64,000 nucleotides of DNA from Eutrophovita brisbanensis (lineage in GTDB: Bacteria > Pseudomonadota > Gammaproteobacteria > Burkholderiales > Eutrophovitaceae), in the NCBI GenBank assembly GCA_038147395.1, contig JAYQTM010000001.1:124001-188000 (forward strand), written 5' to 3'. The notes under the pieces were generated by a model that had not been told where the DNA came from, searched no databases, and was given only the letters and a program-made list of their open reading frames with translations. Both the position numbers and the translations under genes were made by a program. Shown here in pieces: positions 8,200 to 18,218 of the stretch (positions are counted from its first letter, which is position 1; every line of letters begins with the position of its first letter).

Positions 8200-9450
8200 T
8201 TAGTCCGTGTCCGACTTTTTCGATGCCTTGATGCCTAGTTGTTTCAGTTTCCTGTAAAGGTGCGTTCGCTCGATGCCAGCCTTATTTGCTACCTTAGACA
8301 TATTTCCTTGCTCTTTTGCCAAGTGATATTCTAGATATTGTTTATCAAACATCTCTTTGGCCGAGCGATAGTCTCGGTCGAAATCAAAGCCCAAGGCGTT
8401 GGTATCTTCTCCTCGCGAGGTTTGGTCCACTGCAGCGATCACATCCTTAACGCCAATTTCATCTCCCGTTGAAGATTGCGCACACGTCGATACCGATGAC
8501 TGAAGTTGGCTCAGATTCGCAGGCCATGAGTAGGACCGCAACTTATTCAGGGCGGCTACAGAAAAATATTTCTCTGGGTATTTATGCGACAACATTGCCC
8601 TTGCTATTTCGATGATGTCTTCTAGACGATCCCTCAGCGGAGGCACATTGACGACATATTCGGAAATCTTCTCGAAGAGATTTAGCTCGAACTTATCTTC
8701 AGAAACTAGCACGGATAAGGATTTTCGGGTCGAGGCTAAAATCCTCTTGCCCCCCGAAATATACTCCGACCAATCAGCGACTAACTTACGCTGTTGGTCT
8801 CGTGGTAGCGCATCGATGTCCCGGATAAAGGTAATTCCTCTTTCGATTTGTTTGGTTTGCGACGCCTTCGGGGATTCCAGTCCTTCTTTTCCGTCCAAGA
8901 CTATTATCGGTTCATCTCCAAGACTGAGCAGAGCACCAATCTGATCAATGCCGCACCCAGGTTCTCCAACGAATAGCGCTGGAGCTCTTGTTGTCTTGAG
9001 TGCATCTAGATCTTTTTTCAGTTTAATCGCTTTTTCAGTTCTTCCAAGCGTGACAAAAATTGGCTCTTGTGGCGACTTTTCTCGAGAACCGTCCCTGATT
9101 GCTGACGACACAGTAGAAAGAAGCTTTTGTAACGCGATGGGCTTTTCAAGAAAGGAGTATGCGCCAATGCGTGTGGCCTCAACTGCCGTGTCGATAGTAC
9201 CGTGCCCAGACATCATGATGACTGGCATCGTCATAAGGCCCGTTGACGACCATTCCTTAAGCAGGGTCACGCCGTCAACGTCCGGCATCCATATATCCAA
9301 GAGCACCAGGTCAGGCCTATTCTTTGAGAACGACTCCCTCGCCTGTGTCGCACTCTCTGCTGTGACAACCTGGTGGCCTTCTTCTTTTAAAATTTCAGAG
9401 AGCAGTTCCCTGATGCCAATCTCGTCGTCTACCACTAATATTTTGCTCAT
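8200..9450 (-). CDS. ntrX: NtrX-like response regulator with a degenerate AAA+ domain
   Basis: Response regulator partner of the adjacent NtrY kinase. The 416 residues contain a complete receiver at about 4-118 (acidic pair DDE at 9-11, phospho-acceptor in LLDIWMPD at about 49-56, FLEKP lysine at about 101-105) and a C-terminal Fis-type helix-turn-helix at about 370-408 (NMSKVANKAGIERTHLYRKL). The middle is AAA+-like but worn: the Walker A position reads GEPGCGIDQI, with no GKE/GKT, no GAFTGA loop is present, and the Walker B region reads ITFIRDIDAL. NtrX proteins normally activate sigma-54 promoters through those motifs, so this one probably works as a plain DNA-binding regulator. It overlaps the ntrY stop by 1 bp. 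Confidence 0.85.
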   Translation of the reverse strand: MSKILVVDDEIGIRELLSEILKEEGHQVVTAESATQARESFSKNRPDLVLLDIWMPDVDGVTLLKEWSSTGLMTMPVIMMSGHGTIDTAVEATRIGAYSFLEKPIALQKLLSTVSSAIRDGSREKSPQEPIFVTLGRTEKAIKLKKDLDALKTTRAPALFVGEPGCGIDQIGALLSLGDEPIIVLDGKEGLESPKASQTKQIERGITFIRDIDALPRDQQRKLVADWSEYISGGKRILASTRKSLSVLVSEDKFELNLFEKISEYVVNVPPLRDRLEDIIEIARAMLSHKYPEKYFSVAALNKLRSYSWPANLSQLQSSVSTCAQSSTGDEIGVKDVIAAVDQTSRGEDTNALGFDFDRDYRSAKEMFDKQYLEYHLAKEQGNMSKVANKAGIERTHLYRKLKQLGIKASKKSDTD

Positions 9451-11631
9451 CAGGAAGCCACTACCTTTTTCGAGATATTTAAATCGCTCTGATTAGCGAT
9501 AGGAAATTTTATTTCGATCACCGCACCCGTCTCCACATTGGATAATCGGACTTGACCATCATGCTCCTCAATGATCTTCTTGACTATTGCCAACCCCAGC
9601 CCCGTTCCCTTTGCCTTTGTCGTAAAGTAAGGGTCAAAGGCTCTCTCGAGCACCTCCTCCGAAAAACCAGGCCCGTTGTCTCGTAGCACTAGTTCAACTT
9701 CTGCCCCTAGCGTTTTGGTTTCAATGGTCACGCAAGCATCATGTCTACCCGATAATGCCTGCTCGGAGTTCTGAATCAAGTTGTGCAACACTTGCCTGAG
9801 CTTACCTGTATCGCCATAAAAATCGGGCACATCAGGCGCCAGCTCAAGTTTAAGGTTTAATGTCACTTGCTCGATACAAATCCGCAACATCTCTCACCAA
9901 GTCGTTTATGTTGAGTTGTATCGATTTACGCTGTGGGTTCCGTGAGTACTCGTTAAACGCATTAACCATCGTTTTAAGCGCGGCGACTTGATCCACAATT
10001 GTTTTTATCGAACGATCTAACATTTCAGAGTCCGCTGGTTCAAGCTTGTTGGACAGACGATGCGTCAACCTCTCAGCAGAAAGCTGTATTGGCGTGAGAG
10101 GGTTTTTAATTTCATGCGCCAAACGTTGCGCCACCTCACCCCAGAGGGCAGAACGTTGCGCTTGTAGTAGATTCGTTACGTCCTCAAAAGCAACCACAAA
10201 ACCAGAAATATTACCCCCCTGGAGCACCGCTCCTCGCACGAGCAAAATCGTTTTGCTACCGTTTATCTGCAATTCCGTCTGGTGTTCCCAGCTTGTTGAT
10301 CCGCCCTCAACACTTCTATCGAGGATTAATTTTTTTATAGCTAAAAAGCCTTCTTGTTTCTCGTATTCCTCATGATCACTCAAGAGATTACCGAGGTTTC
10401 CACCGAGAATTCTTTGTGCGCTGGGGTTGTATGCCCTGAGTTTCAACTGATCATCGAAAGTGAGTACCCCAGCGGATAATGTCTCAAGAACACCTGTTAA
10501 ATACGCATTTGCTTGTGTGAGTGCCGATTGATGCTGTTCGGCCGCCTCCCGCGCTTCTGACAACTGCCCCGTCATCACACTAAAAGATTCCGTTAAGAGC
10601 CCCAATTCGTCTTGCCTACTGATAGGCGCCCTTTGTCGATAGTCGCCTTGCGCGACCGCTCGGGTACCGGCCGCCAAAAAACCTAGAGGAGCCGATAATC
10701 GATTACTGAACATGACGGCCATCAAGACGACAGACAGCAACGCCAAGACCAAAGACAAAGTGAGCGCCATGGTATACAACCGCTTCAAACCGTACTTCGA
10801 CAGAGAAAGTTGTTGGTAATCTTGATACGCCTCCTGTACCCTCGCCGCATCTTCCGCCAGATGTTGCGGCACAACCTGGATCGCCTGAAGTATTTGCATC
10901 TCCTCGTCAAGGCGGTTTATTGGCACAATCACTCTCAAGAATATGTTGTCGTCGCCATCCTCCTCAAATGCCGCGTATGGTTGCTGAAGTTGGGCTTGCC
11001 GCAGCATGGTTTGGCTGGGCGCGCGAGGTATTATGCTGTCGGTGCCGACACCTGAAGACGCGACGATCTCGCCGCTTATCGAAAAAACAGTCGCTTCACT
11101 GATGGCCGCTTGATCCCGCAAACTGTGAATGGACGCCATTTGCGCGACATTTCCCTGATAAGAAAGACTCGCAGCCATTGAATCTGCCTTACTTTGCAGC
11201 TCCCTAAGTCCATTTTCTAGGTTGGCTCGCCCCAGATTCAATCCTCCCTCAAGCGCTCGATCGACCCGAACATCAAACCAGGACTCCACAGAACCAGCCA
11301 GAAATTTTACGGACACCGTGTACATCACTAGACCAGGAACCAATGCCACTAGCGTAAATACCAAGACAAGGCGAACCGTGAGTTTTGACCCAAAGACATT
11401 AGCCCTAAAGCGCCTGACGGTAACAAGTATTTGCGCACCGACCAAACTCAGCAGCACAACAATTAGCGCGACACCAACACCAAGTAATTTAGGTAATGTT
11501 TGCGCGATATCGCTCGTCGGTGAAATTTGAGTGGACAGCAAATAGAGCAAGTAAAGGCCGAAAACAAAAGACCCAAGAACAATGGCCCGGAGAGCATTTC
11601 GTTTCAATGTTCTTGAAAAGTAACGGCGCAT
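9450..11631 (-). pseudogene. ntrY: Sensor histidine kinase NtrY, interrupted by a +1 frameshift
   Basis: Membrane sensor kinase of the NtrYX two-component system. Reading from ATG 11629-11631: three or more N-terminal membrane segments, a periplasmic stretch, a HAMP region (after about 310), a PAS-like region, and the H-box AHEIKNPLTPIQLSAERL at about residue 490-510. The frame then runs into a stop at 9850. The other frame continues at once with the N-box (LRQVLHNLIQNSEQAL), the G1 box DNGPGF and the G2 box GTGLGLAI, to a stop at 9450. Removing one base from the T-run at plus positions 9856-9858 rejoins them as DINLKLELAPDVP in a protein of about 726 residues. So the break is a single extra base, either real inactivation or sequence error. 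It lies between DUF4390 and ntrX, its usual betaproteobacterial place. Confidence 0.85.
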
Positions 11632-11633
11632 GG

Positions 11634-12212
11634 TCACATTACCCAGCGATACCAAGGGGAAGACACCTCCCACTTATCAGATTCCAGGGCTTCCAACTGG
11701 AGCGCGCTTGGTAGCCCGCTGGCCTCAAGGCGAAGCCTGACTTGTGCTTCGTATTCAACATCTTGACTGATTTGTTCGACGTTAAATACGGCCCAATCTC
11801 GAATTGATCCTACCCCCTTCAACGCATCATCGAGTGTGTCAAAGTTCGCGTCGATGCCGCGTAACTTATCTTTTACCTGATATTGCCTTGTAAGCGCGTT
11901 GTAGGACAGTCTGTAGGGCAAAGAAGTCTCTACAACCATTTGATCCCAGAGACCCCATCGACGATTTATCACATTAAAATCTAGAACAAACGGTAACGAC
12001 ACTCCCTTATTCAAAGCGTCCTGCACCTGCGGCTTAAGCGCGATATTGAAATCTGCGTTTAAAAAATACGTGTCTTCTCTATTTTGAAGATTCACCGATT
12101 GAACAACAATTCCCTCGGCGAGGAGTTGACTCGACCAACCAGCGAACACCAACACGATAAGAGCGCTCGTGACACTCCTAAATTTTTTCAAATAACGCGT
12201 GAAAAAATCCAT
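11634..12212 (-). CDS. DUF4390 family exported protein
   Basis: About 192 residues beginning MDFFTRYLKKFRS (a start four codons earlier, at 12224, is also possible). A signal peptide is visible at about 15-36 (hydrophobic SALIVLVFAGWSSQLL, cleavage near LLA-EG). The remainder is beta-rich without transmembrane segments and matches the uncharacterised DUF4390 family, always found between rsmB and ntrY in betaproteobacteria. Its first codons overlap the end of rsmB by about 35 bp. Its place beside ntrY suggests a periplasmic role tied to sensing, but that is inference; the function is unknown. Confidence 0.8.
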   Translation of the reverse strand: MDFFTRYLKKFRSVTSALIVLVFAGWSSQLLAEGIVVQSVNLQNREDTYFLNADFNIALKPQVQDALNKGVSLPFVLDFNVINRRWGLWDQMVVETSLPYRLSYNALTRQYQVKDKLRGIDANFDTLDDALKGVGSIRDWAVFNVEQISQDVEYEAQVRLRLEASGLPSALQLEALESDKWEVSSPWYRWVM

Positions 12213-13442
12213 CGTTATCTTCACCCGGAAGCATTAAGTGTCCATCGTCTCCGTAACCTGGTGACAATGCCGCATCTGTAAATTTGCCCAAAAACCATCG
12301 CACCTGATCCTGATTCTCTTCTCTAAAGATAGAGCATGTTGAGTACAGTAATTTACCACCCCTGTCCACGAGCTTCCACAGACTAGATAACAAACTTCTT
12401 TGCTGTATCGCGAACTGCTCGATATCGCCCTCTTTTCTACTCCACTTCACATCTGGATGACGGCGAGTAACCCCTGAGGCCGAGCAGGGTGCGTCCACCA
12501 AAATTCTGTCAAACAATCGACCATCCCACCAAGAGGCCACGTCACTCGCGTCAGCGACTTTTAACTTACACGATAAATTCAACCGAGATAAGTTCTCTGT
12601 CACCCGACCAAGTCTCTCCTTGTCTTTATCAAGCGCCATCAGATCAACGTCCGCAAGCTCTAAAATATGCGTCGTTTTTCCGCCGGGAGCTGCACACGCG
12701 TCTAAAACTCTGTGGCCATCTGTAGGTCTAGGCGAATCGCTGTCGTCTGCGCACCCAAATCCTGGACTGAAACCAGCCCACCGGTGAAGCCCGGAATTTT
12801 CTTCACATGAACTGGCTCATCGAGAATGACAGCTTTGTGGAGCCCTTGAGTCGCACGCGCTCGATATCGTATTCCTTCGCGGTCGAGAGTTTCCAAAAAA
12901 TCATCTGCCGCTAGCTTTCTGACATTGACTCGAAGAGTTAAATTAGGATGTAACAACGACTTAGCTAAAGACGCATCACCATGATGGCCCAACTGGTCCC
13001 GTACTTTTTTAACCCACCAAAGGGGATGCTGATGCGTCGCCCTTTCATCTAGAGCAGCAGCCCCCTTAATCACGTCCCTCTTACGAAGATAATTTCTCAA
13101 TATCGCGTTAACCAAACCCGATAGCTTTTCGTGACCTAACCGTTTTGTGACATCAACGGCAGCGTTGACGACAGCATGATTAGCCGCGCGGGTATGTTCA
13201 ATCTGATAAATCGCGACGAGGATAAGGTTCTCTACGCCCGTTGGTCTTTTTTTTGCCAAGAAGTCCAGTGCAAACATCAGAAACCCTAGATGCCGACACG
13301 CACCGTAAACCGAGTTTCTTACCGCAGCTCTGTCACCCTCTGGGGTATTCGCCTGGGGCCTCTCCGACAATACCTTCGTCAAGTTGTGACCAGCGCGAAC
13401 GTCTGCCAAACACGCTTGAGCAATCAACTGAATCTCAATCAC
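12178..13442 (-). pseudogene. rsmB: 16S rRNA m5C967 methyltransferase, interrupted by a frameshift
   Basis: RsmB (Sun) methylates C967 of 16S rRNA. The first part (13442 to 12702) has the NusB-like RNA-binding domain and the start of the Rossmann domain (GGLVSVQDLGAQ), then stops. A second frame carries on from about 12724 with the SAM motif DACAAPGGKTTH, then DAPCSASGVTRRHPDVKW and LLYSTCSIF, which hold both family cysteines, to a stop at 12178. Restoring one missing base near LDLQ/DGHRVLDACAAPGG (about 12724) gives a normal 421-residue protein. The coding sense of both parts is intact, so the lesion is recent or is a base-calling error. It sits in the usual order def-fmt-rsmB-DUF4390-ntrY. 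Confidence 0.88.
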
Positions 13443-13451
13443 CGTAGAACT

Positions 13452-14384
13452 CTACCCAAAACTGTGGCCGACCTCGGTTCGTTGTCCTGCCGCAAATTCT
13501 GCTGCGCTCATGCGCCTGCCCCCTTGCCTTTGCAACGACGTGAGGAGCAATGAGCCTTCACCGCAGGCAACCAAAATACCTCGTTCATTAATCTCTAGCA
13601 CCAATCCTGGTTGCATTGTCATTTCCCCAGAGGGTGGTTTAGGTTGAGCCGCCCAAATTTTCACGCTGTTGTTCTGCAGATTAGTCATTGCGCCTGGATA
13701 GGGGTTGAGCGCCCGCACTAAACGGTCGATTTCCTGACAATGTTGTGCCCAGTTCACAACCGAATCGTCTTTAGTTATTTTCTTCGCATACGTCGCCCCT
13801 TCAGTGCTTTGACTGCGAGGACTATCCAAATTGGTCCTATCGGATAAGGTCTCAACAAGTGCGCGGGCTCCCAACTCGGCCAGTTTATCGTGTAACAAAC
13901 CGGTCGTATCTGTGCTCTCAATTTGGATCTTCTCCATTCGGTATACAGGGCCTGTATCAAGCCCCTCTTCCAACTGCATAATACAAACACCCGTCTCGTC
14001 ATCGCCGGCCATAAGCGCTCGATGTATGGGAGCTGCTCCTCGCCAGCGCGGCAAAATTGATGCGTGAACGTTAACGCACCCAAAAGGAAAAGCATTTAGC
14101 AGGCTCTTCGGAACCAGTTGGCCATAAGCAACCACGACCATTATGTCCGCCGAACAACTGACAATTTTCTGAACCACGTCATTGCTTGATAGCGTCTCTG
14201 GTTGATAAATATCCAAGCGATGCGTTATCGCCAGCTGTTTCACGGCGCTTTGAGATAAACCCATACCTCGACCAGCCCGCCGGTCCGGCTGAGTGATTAC
14301 GAGCGGCACCTCAAAACCACTTTGCATCAACCGGTCGAGGCTGACGGCCGCAAACTCAGGGGTCCCAGCAAAGATAATTTTCAT
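13452..14384 (-). CDS. fmt: Methionyl-tRNA formyltransferase
   Basis: Transfers a formyl group from 10-formyl-THF to initiator Met-tRNA. The 310-residue protein has FAGTPEFAAVSLDRL at about 4-18, the catalytic-domain motif HASILPRWRGAAPIHRALM at about 107-125, and a C-terminal OB-fold domain. Length is normal. It follows def by 2 bp on the same strand, so def-fmt are coupled, as expected for enzymes that add and remove the formyl group. Confidence 0.96.
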   Translation of the reverse strand: MKIIFAGTPEFAAVSLDRLMQSGFEVPLVITQPDRRAGRGMGLSQSAVKQLAITHRLDIYQPETLSSNDVVQKIVSCSADIMVVVAYGQLVPKSLLNAFPFGCVNVHASILPRWRGAAPIHRALMAGDDETGVCIMQLEEGLDTGPVYRMEKIQIESTDTTGLLHDKLAELGARALVETLSDRTNLDSPRSQSTEGATYAKKITKDDSVVNWAQHCQEIDRLVRALNPYPGAMTNLQNNSVKIWAAQPKPPSGEMTMQPGLVLEINERGILVACGEGSLLLTSLQRQGGRRMSAAEFAAGQRTEVGHSFG

Positions 14385-14386
14385 GT

Positions 14387-14902
14387 TTAAACTTCAGGTC
14401 CATTAAGAGCGCGACTTTTTTTTTCCAAACGCTTAACGATTCGGCTCTGCTTTAATCTGGATAAATATTCGACGAATACTTTGCCGTCAAGGTGGTCAAT
14501 CTCATGCTGAATACAAACCGACAACAAACCATCCGCCTCAAGGGCGTACTCATCGCCGAATTTATCTAACGCTTTGATGGAAATTCGTTCAGACCGCTCT
14601 ACTTTTTCGAAAATGCCCGGGACACTCAGACATCCCTCCTCCCCGACGCAGGCACCTTCTCGATGAGTTATTTCTGGATTAATGAGTACTAATAAATCGT
14701 CATGGCTATCAGAAACGTCGATCACAATGACGCGTTCGTGACGGTTAACCTGTGTTGCGGCCAGCCCAATGCCCGATGCGGCATACATGGTCTCCGCCAT
14801 ATCTTCAATGAATGATCTCAATTCTTCATCGACCTCATCCACTCGTTTTGCAACGGTGTGAAGGCGGTCGTCTGGGTATTTGAGAATCGGCAAAAGAGAC
14901 AT
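14387..14902 (-). CDS. def: Peptide deformylase
   Basis: Iron metalloenzyme that removes the formyl group from new proteins. All three family motifs are present in the 171 residues: GIGLAATQVN at about 44-53, EGCLSVPG at about 89-96 (metal-binding Cys) and QHEIDHLDGKVFVEYLS at about 131-147 (HEIDH). First gene of the def-fmt-rsmB series. In many relatives dprA lies on the opposite strand beside it; here the neighbour is smg, 179 bp away, with no dprA. Confidence 0.96.
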   Translation of the reverse strand: MSLLPILKYPDDRLHTVAKRVDEVDEELRSFIEDMAETMYAASGIGLAATQVNRHERVIVIDVSDSHDDLLVLINPEITHREGACVGEEGCLSVPGIFEKVERSERISIKALDKFGDEYALEADGLLSVCIQHEIDHLDGKVFVEYLSRLKQSRIVKRLEKKSRALNGPEV

Positions 14903-15081
14903 AACGGGTGCTCGAAAATGGATAAATGTAGGGAACTGCTATTCTACCAATCAGTCCCAGGCGAGAGTTTAGCCGTTATCGCTTGACTCGCAAGTGCGAT
15001 TAAGAGATCCTTTAGACAGGTGATCAAGTGCACTCGAAACAGATTTTAGCGCCCGTTTGAATATCAACTAAAGGAAATATT

Positions 15082-15540
15082 ATGTTCGACATACTTTTTT
15101 ATTTGGTTGAAAACTTTTTCCAAAACGGCGGGCTGCCCGATAACGAAACCATCTCTCAGAAACTGTCTGATGCCGGATTTGAGGACGAAGACATATCTGA
15201 ATTATTAACCTGGCTCAGAGGCTTTGACGCAAATCACCAAATGCTTGTTTCGAGTGACGCGCTAAAAACGAATAGTGCTATTCGGGTTTACTCGCCAGAA
15301 GAAATCAACAGCATTTCGGTAAAAGCGCGAGGCTTTCTAACGTTTTTAACTGACTCAGAAGTGATAACGGCGCCCCAAAGAGAAACCATTATCGATCGAG
15401 TGGTCGCGTTATCCGAATCCCAGGTCGGTGTCGATGAAATTAAGCTTATCGTACTGTTAGCACTATGGAATCAACAGGGTTCAATCGACAGCGTCACGCT
15501 TGAACTGCTCGCGGCTAGGGACGAAACCGCTTTACAGTAA
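15082..15540 (+). CDS. smg: Smg family protein (DUF494)
   Basis: A 152-residue acidic, mostly helical protein beginning MFDILFYLVENF, which matches the Smg/DUF494 family that accompanies dprA and topA in beta- and gammaproteobacteria. No catalytic motif is evident and the biochemical role is not established. The start ATG is preceded by AAAGGAAAT. It is 74 bp ahead of topA on the same strand, probably in one transcript. Confidence 0.88.
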   Translation: MFDILFYLVENFFQNGGLPDNETISQKLSDAGFEDEDISELLTWLRGFDANHQMLVSSDALKTNSAIRVYSPEEINSISVKARGFLTFLTDSEVITAPQRETIIDRVVALSESQVGVDEIKLIVLLALWNQQGSIDSVTLELLAARDETALQ

Positions 15541-15614
15541 AAATTACGAGAATTTGGTGTCTCGAGCGATCTCTTGTATGATCGCCGCGAAATAACTCGC
15601 TCTAATTTTTGAAA

Positions 15615-18218
15615 ATGGCACAAAACCTCCTTATCGTTGAATCCCCCTCGAAAGCTGGAACATTAAAAAAATATCTTGGGAAAAGCTATGACATCCTAGC
15701 GTCTTACGGCCACATCAGAGATTTACAGGCGAAGGAGGGTGCTGTTGATCCTGACAATAGCTTTTCGCTCAAATACGAGCTGGTTGCTCGAAACAAAAAA
15801 CACGTCGACGCGATTACGAAAGCAGTAAAAGCAGCAGATACAATTTTGCTCGCTACCGACCCGGATCGTGAGGGTGAGGCCATCGCATGGCATCTAGCCG
15901 AGATCCTCAAAGAAAAAAAGCTGCTCAAAGACAAAGCGCTCAAACGTGTTGTCTTTTACGAAATCACTGAATCAGCCGTCAAAAGCGCGATCGAGAACCC
16001 GAGAGATGTGTCTATGCCTCTCGTCAACGCGCAACAAGCGCGCCGCGCTCTAGACCACTTAGTCGGGTTCAATTTATCGCCTATTCTTTGGAGAAAGATT
16101 GCCCGGAATCTTTCCGCTGGCAGGGTTCAAAGTCCAGCGCTCAGGCTAATCGTTGAGCGAGAGGAAGAAATTGAACGCTTTGATAGCCAAGAATACTGGT
16201 CAATCCACGCGAATACGGGCAAAGGCAAATCGACTTTCTCAGCAAAACTCACCGCATTTAAAGGAGATAAAGTAGAGCAATTTTCCTATTGTTCAGAAAA
16301 GGACTCTAATGCTGTCACTGAGGCTATAAAAAAAGTCTCGAATAATTTTACTGTAACGAACATTACCAGAAAGCCTCGATCTCGATCAGCAGCAGCACCT
16401 TTCATTACATCAACGCTACAACAAGAAGCTGTTCGTAAACTCGGGCTCACTGCCCGCTCAACGATGAGTGCTGCTCAACAACTCTATGAGGGCATTGATG
16501 TAGGCGGAGGCGTCGTCGGTCTGATTACTTACATGAGAACAGACTCTGTTGCGCTTTCGAAAGAGGCGGTCGCTGACATACGGGGTTATATCAGTAAAAA
16601 TTTTGATAAAAGCTATTTGCCTGCGAAGCCTGTATCGTACAAAACAAAATCTAAAAATGCGCAAGAAGCACACGAGGCGATCCGTCCCACTTCGATCTCA
16701 CGCACACCAGAGTCCGTTAAAAGTTACTTAAGGCCAGACCAGTTCGCCCTATACGAAATGATTTGGAAGCGCACGGTCGCGTCTCAAATGACTCCCGCAA
16801 AATTCGACACTACGAGCGTCGAGTTGTCTTGTAATCCGGCTGGCACGACCTTTAGAGCGAATGGTCAAATTCTAGTCTTCCCAGGATTCATGTCCGTCTA
16901 TCTTGAGGGCGCAGACGACAAAGACGATGAAAAAGAAGCCAAATTGCCAGAATTGGCCATTAACGATGAGTTTTCAATCAATGAGATATATGGAGAGCAA
17001 CATTTTACGCAGCCACCACCGAGATACTCAGAGGCAAGCTTAGTAAAAACACTTGAAGAATATGGCATCGGTCGGCCCTCTACTTATGCAAACATTATCT
17101 CCACGTTAGTTGATCGCGGTTATGCGCTTTTAGATAAAAAACGCTTCACTCCCACGGATGTTGGCCGAATTGTTAACAATTTTCTCACCGCACATTTCAA
17201 GACATATTTAGATTTTGGCTTCACGGCTGAATTAGAAGCTGAATTGGATGAAATTTCTGCAGGATCACTTGACTGGATCAAAGTTATCGGGAAGTTCTGG
17301 GCGTCTTTTTCAAAACAATTGGAGAACAAAACTGAAGCAAACAGGGGCGTTCCCCTTCCTCGAGCGGATACCACCGTCAGAACTTGGAAAGACTTTTCAC
17401 GACAACTCTCGAACGACAGTTGGATAAAACAGCCCCTATTAGAAGAATGCCCGAAATGCAGCTCTACGGTCCTATTACAAAATAGCTCAAGAGGCCTATT
17501 TGTTGGTTGCAGTGGATATCCAAAATGTGACTTCACCGAGCCCTTTGGCTCTGGCCCGATACAGAAAGAACCGCTTAACCTTGGTAATCATCCGGAGCAA
17601 GGCCTACCAATATTTCTAATGAGCGGCCCCTATGGCCCGTATGTTCAGATTGGAGAAACCCCTCCAGCTGGCTCGAAAGAAAAGAAACCAAAACGTGGCG
17701 CATGGCCAAAGGATCACCCATTACCACTGAGCGCTGACGAAGAGGCATTCGCCACAGCGCTGAAGGCATTAAGCTTACCTCGGTTAGTCGGCCTACACCC
17801 AGAGACTCAAAAGCCCATCGACGCTAACATCGGCCGGTTCGGCCCATACCTTCGACACGATGGCGCATTCAAATCCATACCAAAAACCGACAGCGTCTAC
17901 GAGATCGGACTTGAACGAGCGGTCGAGTTAATTGCTCAAAAAAGCGCAACGAGCGGTCGCGCTTTGGGCCCGCACCCTGATGACAAAAAAGCCGTGACGG
18001 TTAAGAGCGGTCGGTATGGCCCTTACATCAAGCACGGGTCTACGAACGCAACGATTCCCAAAGACATTGATCCTGAAGCAATAACCCTGGATGAAGCCGT
18101 TAGCTTAATCGCAGAAAAATTAGCGAAAAGCGGTAGCGCTGCAACGAAGAAAAAAACTACCGCTAAGAAAAAAACTACCGCTAAGAAAAAAACTACCGCT
18201 AAAAAATCTAGCAGTTAA
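15615..18218 (+). CDS. topA: DNA topoisomerase I
   Basis: Type IA topoisomerase that relaxes negative supercoils. The start chosen is the ATG of MAQNLLIVESPSKAGTL (a TTG two codons earlier is also in frame). Toprim acidic residues are seen in LLATDPDREGEAIAWH at about 76-91 and the active tyrosine in LITYMRTDSV at about 302-311. One C4 zinc ribbon is visible (CPKC...CSGYPKC at about 612-638), followed by GRFGPYLRHDG and SGRYGPYIKHG repeats of the TopA C-terminal type. The protein ends in a lysine/threonine tail made of a short tandem repeat. Its stop overlaps that of gyrB by 4 bp in convergent orientation. Confidence 0.96.
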   Translation: MAQNLLIVESPSKAGTLKKYLGKSYDILASYGHIRDLQAKEGAVDPDNSFSLKYELVARNKKHVDAITKAVKAADTILLATDPDREGEAIAWHLAEILKEKKLLKDKALKRVVFYEITESAVKSAIENPRDVSMPLVNAQQARRALDHLVGFNLSPILWRKIARNLSAGRVQSPALRLIVEREEEIERFDSQEYWSIHANTGKGKSTFSAKLTAFKGDKVEQFSYCSEKDSNAVTEAIKKVSNNFTVTNITRKPRSRSAAAPFITSTLQQEAVRKLGLTARSTMSAAQQLYEGIDVGGGVVGLITYMRTDSVALSKEAVADIRGYISKNFDKSYLPAKPVSYKTKSKNAQEAHEAIRPTSISRTPESVKSYLRPDQFALYEMIWKRTVASQMTPAKFDTTSVELSCNPAGTTFRANGQILVFPGFMSVYLEGADDKDDEKEAKLPELAINDEFSINEIYGEQHFTQPPPRYSEASLVKTLEEYGIGRPSTYANIISTLVDRGYALLDKKRFTPTDVGRIVNNFLTAHFKTYLDFGFTAELEAELDEISAGSLDWIKVIGKFWASFSKQLENKTEANRGVPLPRADTTVRTWKDFSRQLSNDSWIKQPLLEECPKCSSTVLLQNSSRGLFVGCSGYPKCDFTEPFGSGPIQKEPLNLGNHPEQGLPIFLMSGPYGPYVQIGETPPAGSKEKKPKRGAWPKDHPLPLSADEEAFATALKALSLPRLVGLHPETQKPIDANIGRFGPYLRHDGAFKSIPKTDSVYEIGLERAVELIAQKSATSGRALGPHPDDKKAVTVKSGRYGPYIKHGSTNATIPKDIDPEAITLDEAVSLIAEKLAKSGSAATKKKTTAKKKTTAKKKTTAKKSSS
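18149..18206 (+). repeat. 18-bp tandem repeat encoding the KKKTTA tail of TopA
   Basis: About three copies of an 18-bp unit (aaaaaaactaccgctaag) lie at the 3-prime end of topA and encode a repeated KKKTTA motif, with the last copy imperfect. Such runs change copy number by slippage. The basic tail probably adds non-specific DNA binding, as proposed for lysine-rich tails of other topoisomerases I. Confidence 0.85.

Noticed and set aside
14983..15011. A promoter for smg at TTGACT 14983
   Set aside because: The bases at the -10 distance (GATCCT) do not resemble TATAAT.
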